Shown: positions 8,112 to 15,792 of the stretch, piece after piece
How the letters are laid out: each line of letters opens with the position of its first letter
How positions within the stretch are numbered: position 1 is the first letter of the stretch
Source of the DNA: JAYEIA01 sp034659855
Lineage (GTDB): Bacteria > Bacteroidota > Bacteroidia > Bacteroidales > JAADGE01
Assembly: GCA_034659855.1 (NCBI GenBank)
Contig: JAYEIA010000023.1
Coordinates: 1-17,619, forward strand
DNA: 17,619 nt
Reading direction: 5' to 3'
Position numbers and translations under genes: made by a program
Notes under the pieces: model-generated
Seen by the model: the letters and a program-made list of their open reading frames with translations, nothing else
Told to the model about the DNA's origin: nothing
Databases searched by the model: none

Positions 8112-8216
8112 ATGGAATTAGTAACATAAGCAAGTGCAGTACTTAAACAAGGTGCAGAATTAACGAAAATCCGGAAATAAGCGGAGCTGTAACAGGTTGT
8201 TCGGTTAGCCGGCACA
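8112..8216 (+). pseudogene. Broken small gene of unknown function
   Basis: ATG at 8112 begins MELVT, then TAA (8127-8129), then ASAVLKQGAELTK in the same frame. A one-base deletion near 8169 shifts the frame, after which PEISGAVTG reads on (8171-8197). A further one-base shift would give GLFG followed by a stop. A coherent peptide that needs one nonsense and one or two frameshift repairs is what a decayed gene looks like. It resembles short Bacteroidota hypothetical proteins, but I cannot name a family. The limits are approximate. Confidence 0.4.
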
Positions 8217-8241
8217 GGAAAAATTAGAGTTGATTTAATAA

Positions 8242-8395
8242 AACAAACAACCTGATACGGATTATATTTTAATTCCCCTACATTCTTCTGAAAACAGAAA
8301 ATATATTCCAATTGGATTTTTTTCAGAAGATTATATTGCAAATAATTCTACAAGTGTTGTTTCAAATGCAACAGTCTTTGATTTAGGCAGCGTTA
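8242..8395 (+). pseudogene. Remnant of a DNA methyltransferase target-recognition region
   Basis: A frame open from 8242 to 8547, without a start codon and directly preceded by two TAA codons, encodes QPDTDYILIPLHSSENRK (from 8248) then YIPIGFFSEDYIAN, then VVSNATVFDLG (to about 8392). This order matches the C-terminal recognition-domain signature of large class I DNA methyltransferases of the YeeA/MmeI type (pattern DYLLIPxxSSExRxYIPIGF...NATxxHFG). The match stops at FDLG; the rest of the frame is unlike the family and holds the promoter of the next gene. No catalytic NPPY domain remains. This is a scar of a lost restriction-modification gene, not a functional enzyme. The assignment is from family memory, not a search. 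Confidence 0.65.
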
Positions 8396-8485
8396 CTGAC
8401 AAAGAATTTCCTCACAAATATTCCGTATATTGCACACATAATTCACACACAGAAAATTCTCTTTTTGCATATGAAGATATTTATA

Positions 8486-8516
8486 TTGGTTTTAACACAA
8501 ATATCTATTATTTTTG
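8486..8516 (+). promoter_or_regulatory. Promoter of the small His-rich gene
   Basis: TATTTTTG (8509-8516) matches TAnnTTTG, with TTG (8486-8488) 20 bases upstream. Transcription would begin near 8523, about 45 bases before the TTG start at 8568. It lies inside the open frame that continues from the methyltransferase remnant, which suggests that the downstream part of that frame is really upstream control DNA of this gene. Confidence 0.5.
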
Positions 8517-8567
8517 CACACAAATCAAAATTAATGCCCCCCCCTAATCAAGAAAGAACCAAAAATT

Positions 8568-8906
8568 TTGACTAAAATAACAGCATACAAAAAACAACTT
8601 TCAATAGCCCTGGCGATTATTTTTTTCGGCCCCTTGCTAATAAAAGCAACGCATGCTTTGTATGCACAGCATGAACACCATTATATACTTTTTACAGACA
8701 AATCGGAATTAAATGAGAATCATAAAAAGTGTCCGATAAATGCTTTCGAATTTGTCAAACTTATTAAGAATGAAATTCCGAAGAATACTATAAAACCGGA
8801 AAATTTTTCAGATTATTATACTTTTTACGCTCAAAGTGCATGTATAATAATTTCTTTCTGCTCATTTTACTTACGGGCACCTCCTGTTAGCTTTCAACAA
8901 TCGTAA
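8568..8906 (+). CDS. Small His-rich membrane-anchored protein upstream of a TonB receptor
   Basis: Predicted 112-aa protein with an N-terminal hydrophobic segment (about 10-27), a polar middle and a second hydrophobic stretch (about 90-101) ending in LRAPPVS. Candidate metal ligands cluster after the first segment: His29, His35, His37, His38, then His52 and Cys55 in NHKKCPINAFEFV. The layout (N-terminal helix, His cluster, a CPxxxFEF-like motif, C-terminal RAPP) is what I recall for short uncharacterised Bacteroidota proteins encoded just before TonB-dependent receptors; relatives often have a second Cys where Asn58 stands here. A role in metal sensing or handling at the envelope is inference. 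Translation appears to start at TTG, since no other start precedes the conserved part. No enzyme domain is visible. Confidence 0.6.
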   Translation: MTKITAYKKQLSIALAIIFFGPLLIKATHALYAQHEHHYILFTDKSELNENHKKCPINAFEFVKLIKNEIPKNTIKPENFSDYYTFYAQSACIIISFCSFYLRAPPVSFQQS

Positions 8907-8940
8907 TTTTTTAATTACTACGGCTACTTCACAAAGTTAT

Positions 8941-9170
8941 AACAAGCTCTGAAAGAGCGTGATAAATAGCATAGGGCAACGCCCTATGATAATTTTAATT
9001 TTTACAATTTTCAAAGCCCTTCTGCACCTCGTATGTTTTCACCTGACAGGAATTTGTATCCTGCTAAACCCTGTGTGTTTAAAACACCGCAGATACAGAT
9101 ATGAAACATTGCAAACGGCTTGTAAGAATATAGAAATTATAAGGCTTTATATCAAGATTTAAATCAACAA
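8941..9170. repeat. Intergenic repeat-like element with two hairpins
   Basis: Two compact hairpins stand side by side: GCTCT-GAA-AGAGC (8946-8958) and CATAGGGC-AAC-GCCCTATG (8970-8988). They are followed by a non-coding-looking stretch to about 9170. This pattern (GAAAGAGC, a short spacer, then GGGCAACGCCC) resembles an intergenic sequence I recall from many Bacteroidota genomes. A 67-codon frame at 8959-9162 runs through the second hairpin and has no domain; similar spurious 'hypothetical proteins' arise when such repeats are translated. The element separates the small His-rich gene from the receptor gene. Its repeat status needs a genome comparison. Confidence 0.45.
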
Positions 9171-9243
9171 AAACTTGTAAATCAGGCGTTAGTATAATTA
9201 TTAATTGTTCATTATTTACCCATCTTTTAAAATTTATATTTCT

Positions 9244-11472
9244 ATGAAAATAGCAAAAAATTCATGGATTATCATTATTCTGTTTGTAATGATAAACCAA
9301 CTTAGTTTTGCCCAAAACAGTATCAAAGGCAAAGTAACCGACAAAATAAATCATGAGGCTTTACCTTTTGCCAATGTTTATGTTCCCGCACAAAATAAAG
9401 GGACATTGACCAACGAAAGCGGTGAATTTATTTTGACTAATTTACCCAAAGGAGAAATAAAAATTAATGTTTCGTATGTGGGCTATAAAACCATTATCAA
9501 AACAATTTTTGCCGATAATACAGAAACAATATTAAATATTGAAATGGAACCTGCCCTATTACAAACCGAAGAGGTTGTTATTTCGGGAGGAACATACTCA
9601 ACGCAACACGAAAATGCCATTAAAATTGAGCTGATTAAAAGCAGCGAAATTACTTCTGTTGGTTCTCCTACTTTTATCGAAGCCATCGCCGGTGTACCCG
9701 GAGTTGATATGATTTCTAAGGGAACAGGTGTTGCCAAACCTGTTATTCGCGGGTTATCAATGACCAATATTTTGATGCTTAATAATGGAGTGAAAATGGA
9801 AAATTTTCAATTTTCTGAAAACCACCCCTTTCTTATTGATGAATTCGGTGTAGAATCTATTGAGATAATAAAAGGCCCGGCGTCCTTACTTTATGGCTCC
9901 GATGCTGTGGGCGGCGTAATTAATGTAATAAAGGAAAAACCGGCCTCAACAGGAAAAATCATCGGCGATTACAATGCACAGTACCATTCTAATACACAGG
10001 GAGTTGTAAGCAATATCGGAATAAAAGGAAGTTCCAAAAGTTTTTTCTGGGGCCTATGCGGAGGAATAAAAAGCCATACGGACTACAGAGACGGTAGCGG
10101 GAACTATGTGCCTAATACTCGCTTTAATGAAACCGGTTTTAAAGCCAATGCCGGTATAAACAAATCCTTTGGATTGTTCCGCTTATACTACGATTACAAC
10201 CAACCTAAACTTGGAATGAGTGTAGGAGATGCCATTCCGCTGACAACCGAAAATGGAAGAGAAAACAAATTTTGGTTTCAGGATTTATCCAATCATATGA
10301 TTTCAAGCAGAAATAAATTATTCTTCAGGAAATATAAAATTGAATTGAATACTTCTTACCAAATGAACAACAGACGATTGCAGACTGATGAGAGTATGCC
10401 GCATTTTGAAATGATAAATACTGACTTAAACACATGGTCTTATGAAGTAAAGACTTATTTGCCTTCAACAGCAAATTCGGAATACATTGTGGGACTACAG
10501 GGATCTAATAAAACCAACAGAAACAATGAAGCCCCCGTTCATGTAATTCCCGATGCCGATGTTAATGATTTCTCAGTTTTTGGCTTAGCTCAATATACTT
10601 TTTTTAAAAATCTGAAAACCCAAGCCGGTATCAGATATGATTTTCGCTCAATATCAACAGAGGCAGAAGCAAATGAAGTAGCTGTTCATATGGAATATGA
10701 AAATATAAGTGCCTCTCTCGGAGCAACTTACAACACAAATAAAAATATCTTGTTTCGTGCAAATATTGCCTCTGCATACCGTACGCCTAATATTGCAGAA
10801 TTAACACAAGACGGGATGCACGGAACAAGATACGAGCAAGGAAACCCCAATTTAAAATCACAACGCAGTTACGAGGCCGATGTAAGTACCCATTTTCATT
10901 CAAAATATGTAATGGTTGATATTTCCGGTTTTTATAACCGTATTAACGACTATATCTTTATTGCCCCAACGAACGATACAATTGCAAGCGGCGATAAAAT
11001 TTATAGATATTCGCAAACCAATTCCGGAATTTATGGCGGCGAACTGACTATTGATGTTTGGCCCGTCGACCGATTAAATTTTAAAACAAGCTATGCTTAT
11101 CTAATTGGCAAACAAGACAACCGAAATTATCTTCCGTTTATTCCGCAAAATAAACTGCGATTTGAATTCAAATTTCAAAACCAAACCTTAGCTTTCTTGA
11201 AAAAACCATTTTTAAAAATTGGAGGACTTTGGGCTTCAAAGCAAAACAATCCGGCTATGTTTGAAACCAAAACAGACCGCTATTTTCTGCTGAATGCCGG
11301 AATAGGAACAAATATAAAATGGGCCAATCAAACCGTGTCTTTATCTGTTCAGGCAAATAATTTGCTCAATGAAATTTACATCGACCATTTATCAACATTA
11401 AAGGAGATAGGTTATTATAATATTGGCCGAAATATCAGTGTAAATATAAAAATTCCGTTTGGAATTAAATAA
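9244..11472 (+). CDS. TonB-dependent outer-membrane receptor
   Basis: Outer-membrane active transporter (742 aa) driven by TonB-ExbBD. A signal peptide (1-23, cleavage likely after SFA) is followed by a carboxypeptidase regulatory-like domain (about 26-102, GKVTDKINHEALPFANVYV ... GEFILTNLPKG ... SYVGYKT), common in Bacteroidota receptors. The plug domain (about 125-230) has PVIRGLSM and VESIEIIKGPASLLYGSDAVGGVINVI-type signatures. The remainder is a 22-stranded-type barrel ending in NISVNIKIPFGIK. It lacks a SusD partner, so glycan uptake is unlikely; the plug type and the His-rich protein upstream favour a metal or metal-complex substrate (inference). The ATG at 9244 begins a proper signal peptide; a TTG at 9205 would add 13 poorly fitting residues. 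No promoter was found directly upstream, so it may be read from the one at 8486. Confidence 0.92.
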   Translation: MKIAKNSWIIIILFVMINQLSFAQNSIKGKVTDKINHEALPFANVYVPAQNKGTLTNESGEFILTNLPKGEIKINVSYVGYKTIIKTIFADNTETILNIEMEPALLQTEEVVISGGTYSTQHENAIKIELIKSSEITSVGSPTFIEAIAGVPGVDMISKGTGVAKPVIRGLSMTNILMLNNGVKMENFQFSENHPFLIDEFGVESIEIIKGPASLLYGSDAVGGVINVIKEKPASTGKIIGDYNAQYHSNTQGVVSNIGIKGSSKSFFWGLCGGIKSHTDYRDGSGNYVPNTRFNETGFKANAGINKSFGLFRLYYDYNQPKLGMSVGDAIPLTTENGRENKFWFQDLSNHMISSRNKLFFRKYKIELNTSYQMNNRRLQTDESMPHFEMINTDLNTWSYEVKTYLPSTANSEYIVGLQGSNKTNRNNEAPVHVIPDADVNDFSVFGLAQYTFFKNLKTQAGIRYDFRSISTEAEANEVAVHMEYENISASLGATYNTNKNILFRANIASAYRTPNIAELTQDGMHGTRYEQGNPNLKSQRSYEADVSTHFHSKYVMVDISGFYNRINDYIFIAPTNDTIASGDKIYRYSQTNSGIYGGELTIDVWPVDRLNFKTSYAYLIGKQDNRNYLPFIPQNKLRFEFKFQNQTLAFLKKPFLKIGGLWASKQNNPAMFETKTDRYFLLNAGIGTNIKWANQTVSLSVQANNLLNEIYIDHLSTLKEIGYYNIGRNISVNIKIPFGIK

Positions 11473-11520
11473 AATTCAGCATGGAGTCCTCTCCGAAAAA
11501 GTCATTTAGGAACGGATACG

Positions 11521-11553
11521 AAATAACCTATGATAGCATAGGCAAAGTTATTT
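11521..11553 (+). terminator. Possible terminator of the TonB receptor gene
   Basis: AAATAAC plus CTATG (11521-11532) pairs with CATAG (11537-11541) and GTTATTT (11547-11553) around an ATAG loop, with a five-base bulge on the 3' side. A T-rich stretch follows. It lies about 50 bases after the receptor stop codon. The T tract is short, so efficiency is doubtful. Confidence 0.35.
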
Positions 11554-11693
11554 TATTCTCTATTTACTTTACAAAATTTGCGAATAGCAACGCTGTTTAA
11601 GAATTTTTTAAAGTGAATAGAGGGCAAAAGAACAAGTCAAAATGTAAAGATACCGTGTTAAAATCCAAATTTATTTTACTGTTTATTCAATAT

Positions 11694-11713
11694 TTTTTGC
11701 GAACGAGCAAAAA
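11694..11713. other. Short palindrome in the convergent intergenic region
   Basis: TTTTTGC (11694-11700) pairs with GCAAAAA (11707-11713) around GAACGA. It lies between the convergent receptor and mutL genes. The flanking region carries two near-identical words, GGCAAAAGAACAAGT (11623-11637) and CCCAAAAGAACGAGT (11719-11733). No T tract follows on either strand, so a terminator role is uncertain. Nothing coding is seen in 11473-11828. Confidence 0.4.
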
Positions 11714-11750
11714 CCAAGCCCAAAAGAACGAGTTTAAATAAACTTCACCC

Positions 11751-11820
11751 TTCACTCCTCACTCTTCACTCCTCACTCTTCGCCCCTCACTCCTCACTCT
11801 TCACTCCTCACTCTTCACTC
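11751..11820. repeat. Heptamer tandem repeat (ten copies of YTCACTC)
   Basis: Ten consecutive 7-base units: TTCACTC and CTCACTC mostly alternating, with one variant TTCGCCC at 11779-11785. Partial units flank it at 11743-11750 and 11821-11829. It ends at the mutL stop codon (CTA on plus, 11829-11831). On the mutL strand it reads GAGTGAR. The length is exactly 70 bases and any change in unit number would fall outside the mutL coding frame. Confidence 0.9.
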
Positions 11821-11828
11821 CTTCACCC

Positions 11829-13652
11829 CTATTTCCCAAACCGGCTGTTAAAAAAATCCATAGTTACGATTTCTATTACCTTTAAGCCCGATTTAGTATA
11901 GTTTGGCATTTGGCATGAAAAAAGATGAGCGGTCAACCGTTGTATTTCCTCAGGAGCCAAGCGCCCTCTTTCGTATTTTAAAGCTGCCGTGCATGCAACA
12001 ATTCCGGCAAATGCTTCGGCAAAATTCTCTTCTAACCGCTCCGGTTCATCTTTCAACATATTGATAATCTCTTCTACCAGAAAACTTTCATCCATACGTT
12101 CAAAGTATGAGGGCAATGCTTCTATGGTAATTGTAGAATCCGAAGGCAATCCAATTTGAAATCCCATCGCTTCCACTTGCTCTTTAACCGTCAAAAACAA
12201 CTCATAATCGGGAGTATCCAGCGCAATTTCAACAGGATAAATCAGTTGTTGAGAAGCTATGGTATTATGTTCAAACTCCTGCAAATACTCTTCATATTTA
12301 ATGCGTTCCTGAGCCCGCTTTATTGAAATAAGCATTAAACCTGACTTTACCGGAGTCGCTATATATCTGCCTCCGATTTGCATATACTTCTCTGAAGAGC
12401 CGGATCCACTGTCATAAAATAATTTCTCTTGCTTGTCCTCATTCTCAAAATCACTCACCGCATGCTCTCTGCTCATCTCAAAAGGGTCATTTTTACTTTG
12501 CCCCACCCGACTTTTAAATGTTTTTGATGTGTATGATTGTTCCGTTTTAAAGGGATTATAATTTTGATCAAGCTCTTGCTCGGGCAAATCCGGAAAATAT
12601 CCCGATTTATGATACGGAATATCAGGCATTCCCTCGGTATCAAAATCTATGGAAGGAACAATATTGAACATTCCCAAGGCCTCTTTCACCGTGGCTCGAA
12701 TAACAGAAAAAACTCCTTTGGCATCCTCAAAATTTATTTCGGTTTTCGCCGGGTGAATATTTACATCTATCCGATCCGGATCGATTTCAAAATAGAGAAA
12801 AAATCCCGGAAAATATTCCGGCTTCAAAATGTCTTCATAAGCCAACATTACAGCCTTAAAAAAATAGGGATTTTTCATAAACCTCCGGTTTACAAAAAAG
12901 AACTGCTCCCCTTTTCGTTTCTTAGCAATATCCGGTTTTGAAACATAACCCGTTATTTTCAAAAACTCCGTTTCACTGGATGTTTTCACCAATGATGACT
13001 TAATATTTTTTCCGTAAAAACCCGCAATTCGATTATGCAAACTCCCTGCTTTTAAATCATAATTCACCGCATCGTCGCTTATCAATTGGAAATTTTTTTC
13101 AGGATAAGCTAAGGCTACTTTTCTGAATTCGGATAAAATATGTTGATATTCCGTTGCATTTTTCTTTAAGAATTTACGCCGGGCCGGCACATTAAAGAAC
13201 AAATTACGCACCGAAAACACACTTCCCGCTTGGCAAGAGACGATTTCATGACTCATTAGTTGCGAAGCCTTTATATTAATCTCTACGCCAAGGTCTTCGC
13301 CATGAAGTTTAGTTTTAAGTAATACATCTGATATAGCTGAAACAGAAGCTAATGCTTCTCCTCGAAAGCCCATAGTTTGTATTTGAAATAAATCCGGTGC
13401 ATCTGTAATTTTTGAGGTTGCATGGCGCTCAAATGCCATTCTTGCATCCGTTTCAGACATTCCTTTTCCGTCATCTATGACCTCAATCAGGGTTCTGCCG
13501 GCATCTTTGATATTCAAAATAATGCTGTCGGCCTCTGCATCAATGGCATTTTCCAAAAGCTCTTTTACCACCGAAGCCGGTCTCTGAATAACCTCCCCCG
13601 CAGCAATTTGATTGGCTACCGAATCGGGTAATAATTGAATTATATCACTCAT
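11829..13652 (-). CDS. mutL: DNA mismatch repair protein MutL
   Basis: Mismatch-repair ATPase (607 aa) linking MutS recognition to strand incision. The N-terminal GHKL ATPase is intact: ANQIAAGEV (13-21), KELLEN with the catalytic Glu31 and Mg-binding Asn35, DDGKG (60-64), ATSK (78-81) and GFRGEAL (95-101), followed by the transducer domain with VNVNIHPAK-like DVNIHPAK (296-303). A variable linker (about 335-420) leads to the C-terminal dimerisation domain (about 425-605). There the endonuclease motif DQHAxxExxxxE is altered: SIK (443-445) replaces DQH, although Glu449 and Glu454 remain. Near the C terminus PNYT (583-586) is like the variant I recall in Bacteroidota MutL. ATG start preceded by a -7 element. 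Repair activity seems likely; incision activity is uncertain. Confidence 0.95.
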   Translation of the reverse strand: MSDIIQLLPDSVANQIAAGEVIQRPASVVKELLENAIDAEADSIILNIKDAGRTLIEVIDDGKGMSETDARMAFERHATSKITDAPDLFQIQTMGFRGEALASVSAISDVLLKTKLHGEDLGVEINIKASQLMSHEIVSCQAGSVFSVRNLFFNVPARRKFLKKNATEYQHILSEFRKVALAYPEKNFQLISDDAVNYDLKAGSLHNRIAGFYGKNIKSSLVKTSSETEFLKITGYVSKPDIAKKRKGEQFFFVNRRFMKNPYFFKAVMLAYEDILKPEYFPGFFLYFEIDPDRIDVNIHPAKTEINFEDAKGVFSVIRATVKEALGMFNIVPSIDFDTEGMPDIPYHKSGYFPDLPEQELDQNYNPFKTEQSYTSKTFKSRVGQSKNDPFEMSREHAVSDFENEDKQEKLFYDSGSGSSEKYMQIGGRYIATPVKSGLMLISIKRAQERIKYEEYLQEFEHNTIASQQLIYPVEIALDTPDYELFLTVKEQVEAMGFQIGLPSDSTITIEALPSYFERMDESFLVEEIINMLKDEPERLEENFAEAFAGIVACTAALKYERGRLAPEEIQRLTAHLFSCQMPNYTKSGLKVIEIVTMDFFNSRFGK

Positions 13653-13673
13653 ACATAAAAAATTAATTCCTTA

Positions 13674-13703
13674 CAAAGGTAGAAAAAATTACGGCCTGTT
13701 AAA
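13674..13703 (-). promoter_or_regulatory. Promoter of mutL
   Basis: On the minus strand TACCTTTG (complement of 13674-13681) matches TAnnTTTG exactly. A weaker TTTA lies 18 bases upstream as the -33. Transcription would start close to 13667, leaving a leader of only about 15 bases before the ATG at 13652. Confidence 0.45.
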
Positions 13704-13705
13704 GT

Positions 13706-13735
13706 TTTCAAATATCATATAATTTTTCTACTTTG
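13706..13735 (+). promoter_or_regulatory. Promoter of sppA
   Basis: TACTTTG (13729-13735) is one base short of TAnnTTTG; TTTC (13706-13709) stands 19 bases upstream. The start would be near 13742, with a leader of about 64 bases. The sppA and mutL promoters overlap head to head within the 153-base gap, so the two genes may interfere with each other. Confidence 0.4.
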
Positions 13736-13805
13736 CGGATATAATACAAATGTTATTTTGCATGTAAAGTTTATTTTACAAAAGTGAACCTTAAAAAATA
13801 TATCC

Positions 13806-15566
13806 ATGAAAAGTTTTCTTAAATCAACACTTGCCGGTCTCATCGGCTCATTACTTGCGATAATTTTAATTATTCTTCTCGGAATAGGAATTATTGTCGG
13901 AATTGCTTCATCAAAAGATAAAAAAATTACGGTAAAAGAAAAATCCGTTTTACATCTCGAATTTAATGAGCAACTCAGCGACAGAAGCGGTATCAATCCA
14001 AACTTTCAAACCTTTGAAATAGATAAGAAACTGGGCATTTCAGAGATTACTAAACTGCTTGAGGATGCCGCAGAAGATAAAAACGTTACAGGTGTTCTTA
14101 TAGAGCCCTCTGTGCTGTTAGGCGGATTGGCAACAATCGAAGAAATTAGAAATGCCTTGCTTAAATTCAAGGAATCGGAAAAATTTATTGTGGCCTATGC
14201 CGATTATTACACCCATAAATCATATTATTTAGCTTCAACGGCGGATAAAATTTATTTGAACCCCGCCGGAGAATTGCAATTCACCGGACTGTCGGCTCAA
14301 ATTATGTTCTTTAAATCCATGTTAGAAAAAATAGGCGTTGAACCGGTAATTATCCGACACGGAAAATTCAAAAGTGCCGTTGAACCCTTCATGATGAACT
14401 CCATGAGTGAAGCCAACAGAGAACAAACAATAAAATATGTCGGCTCGCTGTGGAACTCTTTCCTTAAAGGTATCAGCAAACAAAGAGGTATTTCAATTGA
14501 CCGGCTCAATACTTTGGCTGACAGCTTATACATCAGCAGCTCAAAAATGGCTTTAGAACACCAAATGGTTGACGGACTGCTTTACAAAGATGAGGTAACC
14601 AAAGAATTGAAAAAATTAACCGAGACTAAGCAGAAAAAAGAACTCCGACTACTAACACTCAAGGATTACTCTAAAGCAGAAAACAGGAATGAAAAAGAAG
14701 AAGCCAAAGAATTTGTATCTGATAAAATTGCCGTTATCTATGTCGAAGGAAATATTGTTTCCGGAGAAAGTTCTGACGGAAAAATCGGGTCAAAATCGCT
14801 GGCCAAAGAAATTAAAAAAGCCCGTAAAGATTCGTCGGTAAAAGCCATTGTACTAAGAGTTAATTCTCCGGGAGGAAGTGCGCTGGCTTCCGAAGTTATT
14901 TGGAGAGAAACCGTATTGGCTCAGAAAGAAAAGCCGTTTATCATATCTATGGGAGATGTAGCGGCTTCCGGAGGGTATTACATTGCTTGTGCAGCCGATA
15001 CAATAGTTGCCCAGCCGAATACAATTACAGGTTCCATTGGTGTTTTCGGATTGCTTTTTAATACGGAAGAATTGATGAATACCATTGGGATAAATGCTGA
15101 TGTTGTAACAACAAACAGCTATTCGGATATTGGAAACCCTGCCCGAAAAATGACCGACTATGAAAGAGAGACCATTCAAAATAGTGTTGAGGGAGTCTAT
15201 GACACGTTTATTACGCATGTCGCAAAGGGCCGTAATATGACAAAAGCTCAAGTTGATGCTATTGGGCAAGGCCGTGTTTGGAGCGGAGAAGATGCGCTTG
15301 AAATAGGTTTGGTCGATGTTCACGGGGGGCTTAATACAGCCATTCAAATTGCCAAAGAAAAAGCCGGAGACGGAGAGTACAGAATAAAGGCTTATCCTGA
15401 AAAAGAAAAATTTGAAAAGATGATGGAAGAATTTTCTGCCCAAGCCAAAGTAGCCATTTCAAAAGAACAAACAGGATTCCTGTATAAATATATTAAGAAA
15501 CTCTCAAATTTGAACCAAGCCCAAGGAATACAAGCGAGGTTACCTTATTTTATTGAAATAAACTAA
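13806..15566 (+). CDS. sppA: Signal peptide peptidase SppA, long (67K) form
   Basis: Membrane-bound serine protease (586 aa) that degrades cleaved signal peptides and membrane protein fragments on the outer face of the inner membrane. One N-terminal anchor helix (about 9-33) is followed by two ClpP/crotonase-like halves, as in E. coli 67K SppA. The general base Lys189 lies in GKFKSAVEPF in the first half and the nucleophile Ser388 in GDVAASGGYYIA in the second half, so the Ser-Lys dyad formed between halves is complete. NSPGGSALASE (353-363) and TGSIGVFG (408-415) are further family motifs. The ATG start directly precedes the anchor. It is divergent from mutL and ends with a strong terminator, so it is probably a single-gene transcript. 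Confidence 0.93.
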   Translation: MKSFLKSTLAGLIGSLLAIILIILLGIGIIVGIASSKDKKITVKEKSVLHLEFNEQLSDRSGINPNFQTFEIDKKLGISEITKLLEDAAEDKNVTGVLIEPSVLLGGLATIEEIRNALLKFKESEKFIVAYADYYTHKSYYLASTADKIYLNPAGELQFTGLSAQIMFFKSMLEKIGVEPVIIRHGKFKSAVEPFMMNSMSEANREQTIKYVGSLWNSFLKGISKQRGISIDRLNTLADSLYISSSKMALEHQMVDGLLYKDEVTKELKKLTETKQKKELRLLTLKDYSKAENRNEKEEAKEFVSDKIAVIYVEGNIVSGESSDGKIGSKSLAKEIKKARKDSSVKAIVLRVNSPGGSALASEVIWRETVLAQKEKPFIISMGDVAASGGYYIACAADTIVAQPNTITGSIGVFGLLFNTEELMNTIGINADVVTTNSYSDIGNPARKMTDYERETIQNSVEGVYDTFITHVAKGRNMTKAQVDAIGQGRVWSGEDALEIGLVDVHGGLNTAIQIAKEKAGDGEYRIKAYPEKEKFEKMMEEFSAQAKVAISKEQTGFLYKYIKKLSNLNQAQGIQARLPYFIEIN

Positions 15567-15640
15567 TACCTAAAATGAGTGATTATGAACTTCGATAAGC
15601 ACAAGTCTTTTGAACCCAAAGACATTACAAAAAAACATCA

Positions 15641-15671
15641 TGCACCTATTTGGTGCACTCAGTTTTTTTTT
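15641..15671 (+). terminator. Intrinsic terminator of sppA
   Basis: TGCACC (15641-15646) pairs with GGTGCA (15652-15657) around a TATTT loop; CTCAG separates it from nine Ts (15663-15671). It begins 74 bases after the sppA stop. A 47-codon open frame crossing it (15585-15728) is therefore unlikely to be a gene. Confidence 0.8.
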
Positions 15672-15741
15672 AACGCTTTTGTTCTCAAAACATTGGCACT
15701 TCTCTTTATTCATAACCGCTCAATTTAGCTAATATCTTTAT

Positions 15742-15761
15742 CGCCCCGGTTTACCGGGGCG
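15742..15761 (+). promoter_or_regulatory. GC-rich hairpin just upstream of lpxK
   Basis: CGCCCCGG (15742-15749) pairs perfectly with CCGGGGCG (15754-15761) around TTTA. An all-GC 8-bp stem stands out in this AT-rich DNA. No T tract of note follows, so it is a poor terminator. It lies 31 bases before the preferred lpxK start and would be in the lpxK leader if transcription starts upstream of it; a control role or a REP-like origin are both possible. Confidence 0.55.
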
Positions 15762-15792
15762 AAATTTGTTCTCACACATAAATATTCTATTC

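Noticed and set aside
8096..8341. 81-codon minus-strand frame
   Set aside because: It lies opposite the two decayed plus-strand fragments, which give better family-like peptides.
8959..9162. 67-codon frame between the small His-rich gene and the TonB receptor
   Set aside because: It runs through a perfect hairpin inside a repeat-like element and has no domain; most likely a translated non-coding repeat.
14853..15443. 196-codon minus-strand frame inside sppA
   Set aside because: It is an antisense shadow; the plus strand encodes the conserved catalytic half of SppA there.
15585..15728. 47-codon frame with an ATG after sppA
   Set aside because: It spans the sppA terminator hairpin and its T tract, which encode the run of Phe residues.
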